Positions 61,340-64,000 of a stretch of DNA of 64,000 nt are shown here, one piece after another. Under the pieces are notes generated by a model, which was given only the letters and a program-made list of their open reading frames with translations, did not search any database and had not been told where the DNA came from. Every line of letters begins with the position of its first letter. Within the stretch, counting starts at the first letter, position 1. This DNA comes from Combretum micranthum. Taxonomy: Eukaryota > Streptophyta > Magnoliopsida > Myrtales > Combretaceae. The stretch spans positions 806,001 to 870,000 of the forward strand of contig JAMXBD010000171.1 in assembly GCA_024138025.1 (NCBI GenBank), given 5' to 3'. Made by a program: the position numbers and the translations under genes.

Positions 61340-61351
61340 AAAACCTTATCA

Positions 61352-61473
61352 CCTTTTTTTTTTTAATGATTTTAATAGTAGAGCTACTAGGACTATTACA
61401 ATACAGTGATTCAAACTTAGTACCTAAAGAATAAAGATCGGACTTGATACCACTAAAGTACATGACTATTGAC
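61352..61473 (-). mobile_element. tRNA-derived SINE (122 bp) with perfect 12-bp target duplication
   Basis: On the minus strand: A box TTTAGTGGTATCA near 61447-61459, B box GTTTGAATC near 61407-61415, body, and an A-rich tail at 61354-61364. AAAACCTTATCA occurs exactly on both sides (61340-61351 and 61474-61485). Box spacing and tail are as in plant tRNA-derived SINEs. It differs in sequence from the SINE at 55416, so it is another family or an older copy. Confidence 0.78.
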
Positions 61474-61485
61474 AAAACCTTATCA

Positions 61486-62911
61486 TTTTATTCTAAGATT
61501 CTTCAAATTAAATTTATTATGTCTTTTAAAATTTTATGAGTCTTATATATTTTTACACAATATACTTAACTAAGAATTTAAAAAAATATAAAAAATTTTA
61601 CTTTCAACTTTTTAGTACACTTATGACCTTTCCACGGATGTGCATGCTCTAAGTACCAACTTAATTTTTCGGTAGAAAAAAAAAAGTACCAACTTAATTA
61701 TCTCCGAAAGTCAACCAATTTAAGTCCAACACAGGGCCTTTCAGTCTTTCACCATGATACTTCACTAAAATTAACTTTATTTTATAGTTTACAAGGAAAA
61801 AAAATATTAGATTAGACTTGGCAATATTATATTTTAATAAAACATTCGCATTTAGAGTTTGAAGCCTACTACTACGTTGCATATATGTATCTCCACTTGA
61901 AGATTGGAACCCAACTGGGAAAATTTTTTTAGATCCTAAAAATGTCCTTTTCTGGTTCTCCCTATTTGTTGTTCCAATCATGTATTTTCTTATTTTTATA
62001 GTTCTTTTTATTTTGCATTTTTTTCTTAAAATAAAAATTTTTACTTTATGAATAAAAAGCTTCTTTAAACTGAAAGTTGAATTTTCCTGTATTTAGGTTT
62101 TCCCTCTTTTTTTTTTTCATTTTCTTTTTTTTTTTGTTACTCTAGTGTAATGATTATGGTTTCATTCCCATATTATAAATCATTTCTCATATTAGTAATC
62201 AAGAAATTCTATGGTTCCATCCATCAACCAATGGCCCTATATTCATATTAGTTTTGATTATACTATTAAGATAGTTAATTATTATATTTATTTTAATGGT
62301 TAGATAACTAATTCAAATGAATAAAAAAAACTCTCTTCGCAATAAGGTCAGGTAACTTTAACAACTCGGGATAAATTTGCAATTACAAAAAGGAAATATT
62401 TATCCTTATTTTCTATGTAGTAAGATAATATACTTGAATAAGTTGAGATACTAAAATCAAAATAATATTAAAAATTATAATTAATAAATAAATATTTTTT
62501 TTGGCCAATTAACAAATAAATAAAGTTTACACTGTTAATTATTATTCAGCATATATTGGAACCTTTGTGCATTATTCGGATCCACCATCCTGATTTGCAT
62601 AAAAGAGATGGATCTTGAATTTATTCATCGAAGCTTGGTGAATTTTTTGAATCTCAAGTTGACCATGATCGTAAAATATCCCCAATATTAATGTTAGTGA
62701 CTACCTTGACTCTGTCTCACTACCTATTTCGATTTTTCCCTTTCGTCTTTTTCTCTCTCTTTTGGATGGGCGGGGCAGAAAGAGGCCGGTAATCGTGGAT
62801 GGCCTATTAATATTTTAAAATTTATACCACTTTGGAGAATTTGTAAAAAAATAATATTTTCTTATTCTACCATGAGATTTGTCCCTCGTATTCTAACATT
62901 CAAATCGAGAA
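61486..62911. other. AT-rich spacer, nothing identified
   Basis: Contains several poly-T runs (62107-62142) and a 95-codon minus frame at 61694-61981 without motifs. No promoter, RNA or gene can be supported. Confidence 0.5.
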
Positions 62912-63289
62912 AGAGTAAATTAAGTCAAATGTATTAATTTTTTAGAATAAATTTATTTAAAATATTAATATTTTAAGTGATTAAAAAGAAAAATTAATGT
63001 TTGGTAAATTGAATCAAATAAAGTATTAATATTTTATAAAATTCATTTAAGGTATTAACGTTTGGATTGGTTTTCAATTAAGTTTCCTTAATTTTCATTG
63101 ATAGTAATAGAATTTTATCTTATTTGAGTCACTTTAAAAAATATTGATATATTTTTTTAACCACTTAAAATATAGATATCTTAAATAAATTTATCTCAAA
63201 ATATTAATTTCTTTTTTTAACCACTCGAAACTTTGATGCGTTAAAAAAACTTAACGTTAAACATCAATACATTTCATGTAATTTACTCT
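62912..63289. mobile_element. Foldback/MULE-like MITE
   Basis: Left AGAGTAAATTAAGTCAAATG and, in reverse, AGAGTAAATTACATGAAATG form the ends. Both arms continue with TATTAAT or TATTGAT and a GATTAAAAAG or GGTTAAAAAA block. Same arm family as 11086-11379 and 26959-28213. The flanking 9-mers do not match. Confidence 0.6.
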
Positions 63290-63293
63290 ATAG

Positions 63294-63440
63294 GAAAAAT
63301 ATCAAATTAGATAGTTGAATTTTATATAAAAATTTAATTTTTTATTTAAATTTTGAACTAGTTAGTTTAGTTTCTAATCAAACTTTTAGTGATTATCTTT
63401 GCTATCTTATTAGCACTATTTGCTTTATTTATTAACTTGG
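63294..63440 (+). repeat. Single terminal repeat of the 35480/53961 Mutator-like family
   Basis: GGAAAAATATCAAATTAGATAG and the following blocks match 35481-35622 in order. I did not find a partner in reverse orientation before the UGT gene, so it may be one end of a longer or broken element. Confidence 0.5.
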
Positions 63441-63672
63441 AAAAAACAACTTATTAATAGTAGATAATATTAAAAAATTTAATGACAAGCTACATTTTTC
63501 ATATCAACAAATTAAGCAAATAGACTAGTAAAAAAAATTATAAAAATTTTATTAATTAAATTGATTACTCTGATGATGAAATATCAAATTATATTTTTCT
63601 ACAAACCAAATTTGACACGTATCTTGGTTCGCAGGTATCTTATCTTCTTGGGATAAATCTCTGCCTGTAAAT

Positions 63673-63696
63673 CATGCTCATGCTCATGCTCATGCT
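63673..63696 (+). repeat. (CATGCT)4 microsatellite in the UGT 5' flank
   Basis: Four exact hexamers about 80-105 bases before the start codon at 63778, so within or near the proximal promoter or 5' leader. Confidence 0.95.
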
Positions 63697-63777
63697 CATT
63701 CAGTGATATCATAGCATTTATCGTACAGCAAGCCTTATCTTTCTAACTTTGTTTCATATTTTCCAAAGTTAAGCAAT

Positions 63778-64000
63778 ATGAGCAGTGAAACACCCGGATT
63801 ACATATCTTCTTCTGCCCTTTCCCAGCTTTAGGTCACACAATACCAACTGCAGACATGGCCAAACTCTTTGCTAGGAAAGGATGTAAGGCCACCATAATC
63901 ACTACACCATACTGTGAACCATCAATCTACAAATCTATAGAAAAAACCCAGAAAGCAGGCTATGAAATCAGCGTCGCAACCATCAGATTGCCTTTGAAAG
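63778..64000 (+). CDS. UDP-glycosyltransferase, UGT73 family, 5' end only (runs off the window)
   Basis: The first 74 codons of a third UGT73 paralogue on the plus strand, opposite in direction to the other two. The opening MSSETPGLHIFFCPFPALGH aligns residue for residue with the intact gene at 14750-16273, including catalytic His20. It continues through DMAKLFARKGCKATIITTP and EKTQKAGYEISV with no stop or shift. It is clearly more diverged from the other two than they are from each other, so it is an older duplicate. Asp123 and the sugar-donor box lie beyond the edge, so completeness is unknown. ATG 63778 is the start because of the homology. The 5' flank has the hexamer repeat at 63673 and a GATAAAT word at 63653 that could be a weak TATA box. 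Confidence 0.93.
   Translation, partial: MSSETPGLHIFFCPFPALGHTIPTADMAKLFARKGCKATIITTPYCEPSIYKSIEKTQKAGYEISVATIRLPLK

Noticed and set aside
1..64000. A novel defence system or gene cluster beyond UGTs
   Set aside because: Apart from the UGT genes all coding signals are decayed transposon proteins; nothing supports a multi-gene system in this window.

Overview
This window is AT-rich nuclear DNA from a flowering plant, almost certainly a eudicot. The evidence is an intronless family-1 UDP-glycosyltransferase (UGT) gene of the UGT73 type, plant-type Ty3/gypsy chromoviruses and SIRE-like Ty1/copia elements, Mutator-like and hAT-like non-autonomous DNA elements, and tRNA-derived SINEs. I cannot name the species. 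Nothing suggests bacterial, organellar or phage DNA.

Layout. 1-7513 is a decayed but nearly full-length Ty3/gypsy element on the minus strand (Tekay/Del-like chromovirus, called family A here): a scrap of the 3' LTR, PPT, broken gag-pol, PBS and a complete 2.6 kb 5' LTR. 7514-10380 holds older transposon debris. About 10.4-17.8 kb and 19.3-26.5 kb are two copies of a tandem duplication. The first carries an intact UGT gene (14750-16273, minus). The second carries its pseudogene (21142-22651, minus). A third UGT paralogue starts at 63778 on the plus strand and runs off the right edge, so the window cuts through a UGT73 cluster split by about 37 kb of transposons.

Between the UGT genes: a Mutator-like non-autonomous element with matching flanks (26959-28213); a family A solo LTR inside an AC-rich tandem repeat (29676-32313); then a nested stack at 35480-53961. 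The stack reads outside-in. A Mutator-like element was split by a SIRE-like copia element (36356-53670). The copia 3' ORF was hit by a family A solo LTR (43568-46163). The copia 3' LTR was hit by a solo LTR of another gypsy family (47538-53552), which was itself hit by a family A solo LTR in reverse orientation (49115-51915). All four solo LTRs have perfect 5-bp target-site duplications. 54-63.7 kb holds another copia LTR-like segment, two tRNA-derived SINEs with target duplications, a near-identical 233/235-bp tandem duplication, a GC-rich island and foldback elements.

Function. The only intact host gene is the 507-residue UGT at 14750-16273; the 5' end of another is at the right edge. UGT73 enzymes move glucose from UDP-glucose to small molecules such as coumarins, flavonoids and triterpenoids in the cytosol; the substrate here cannot be read from sequence. 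All retroelement coding regions are broken. The most unusual non-coding signal is a CpG-rich degenerate CCGGC array inside every full family A LTR, together with a conserved splice-donor-like site about 480-555 bp from the LTR 5' end.
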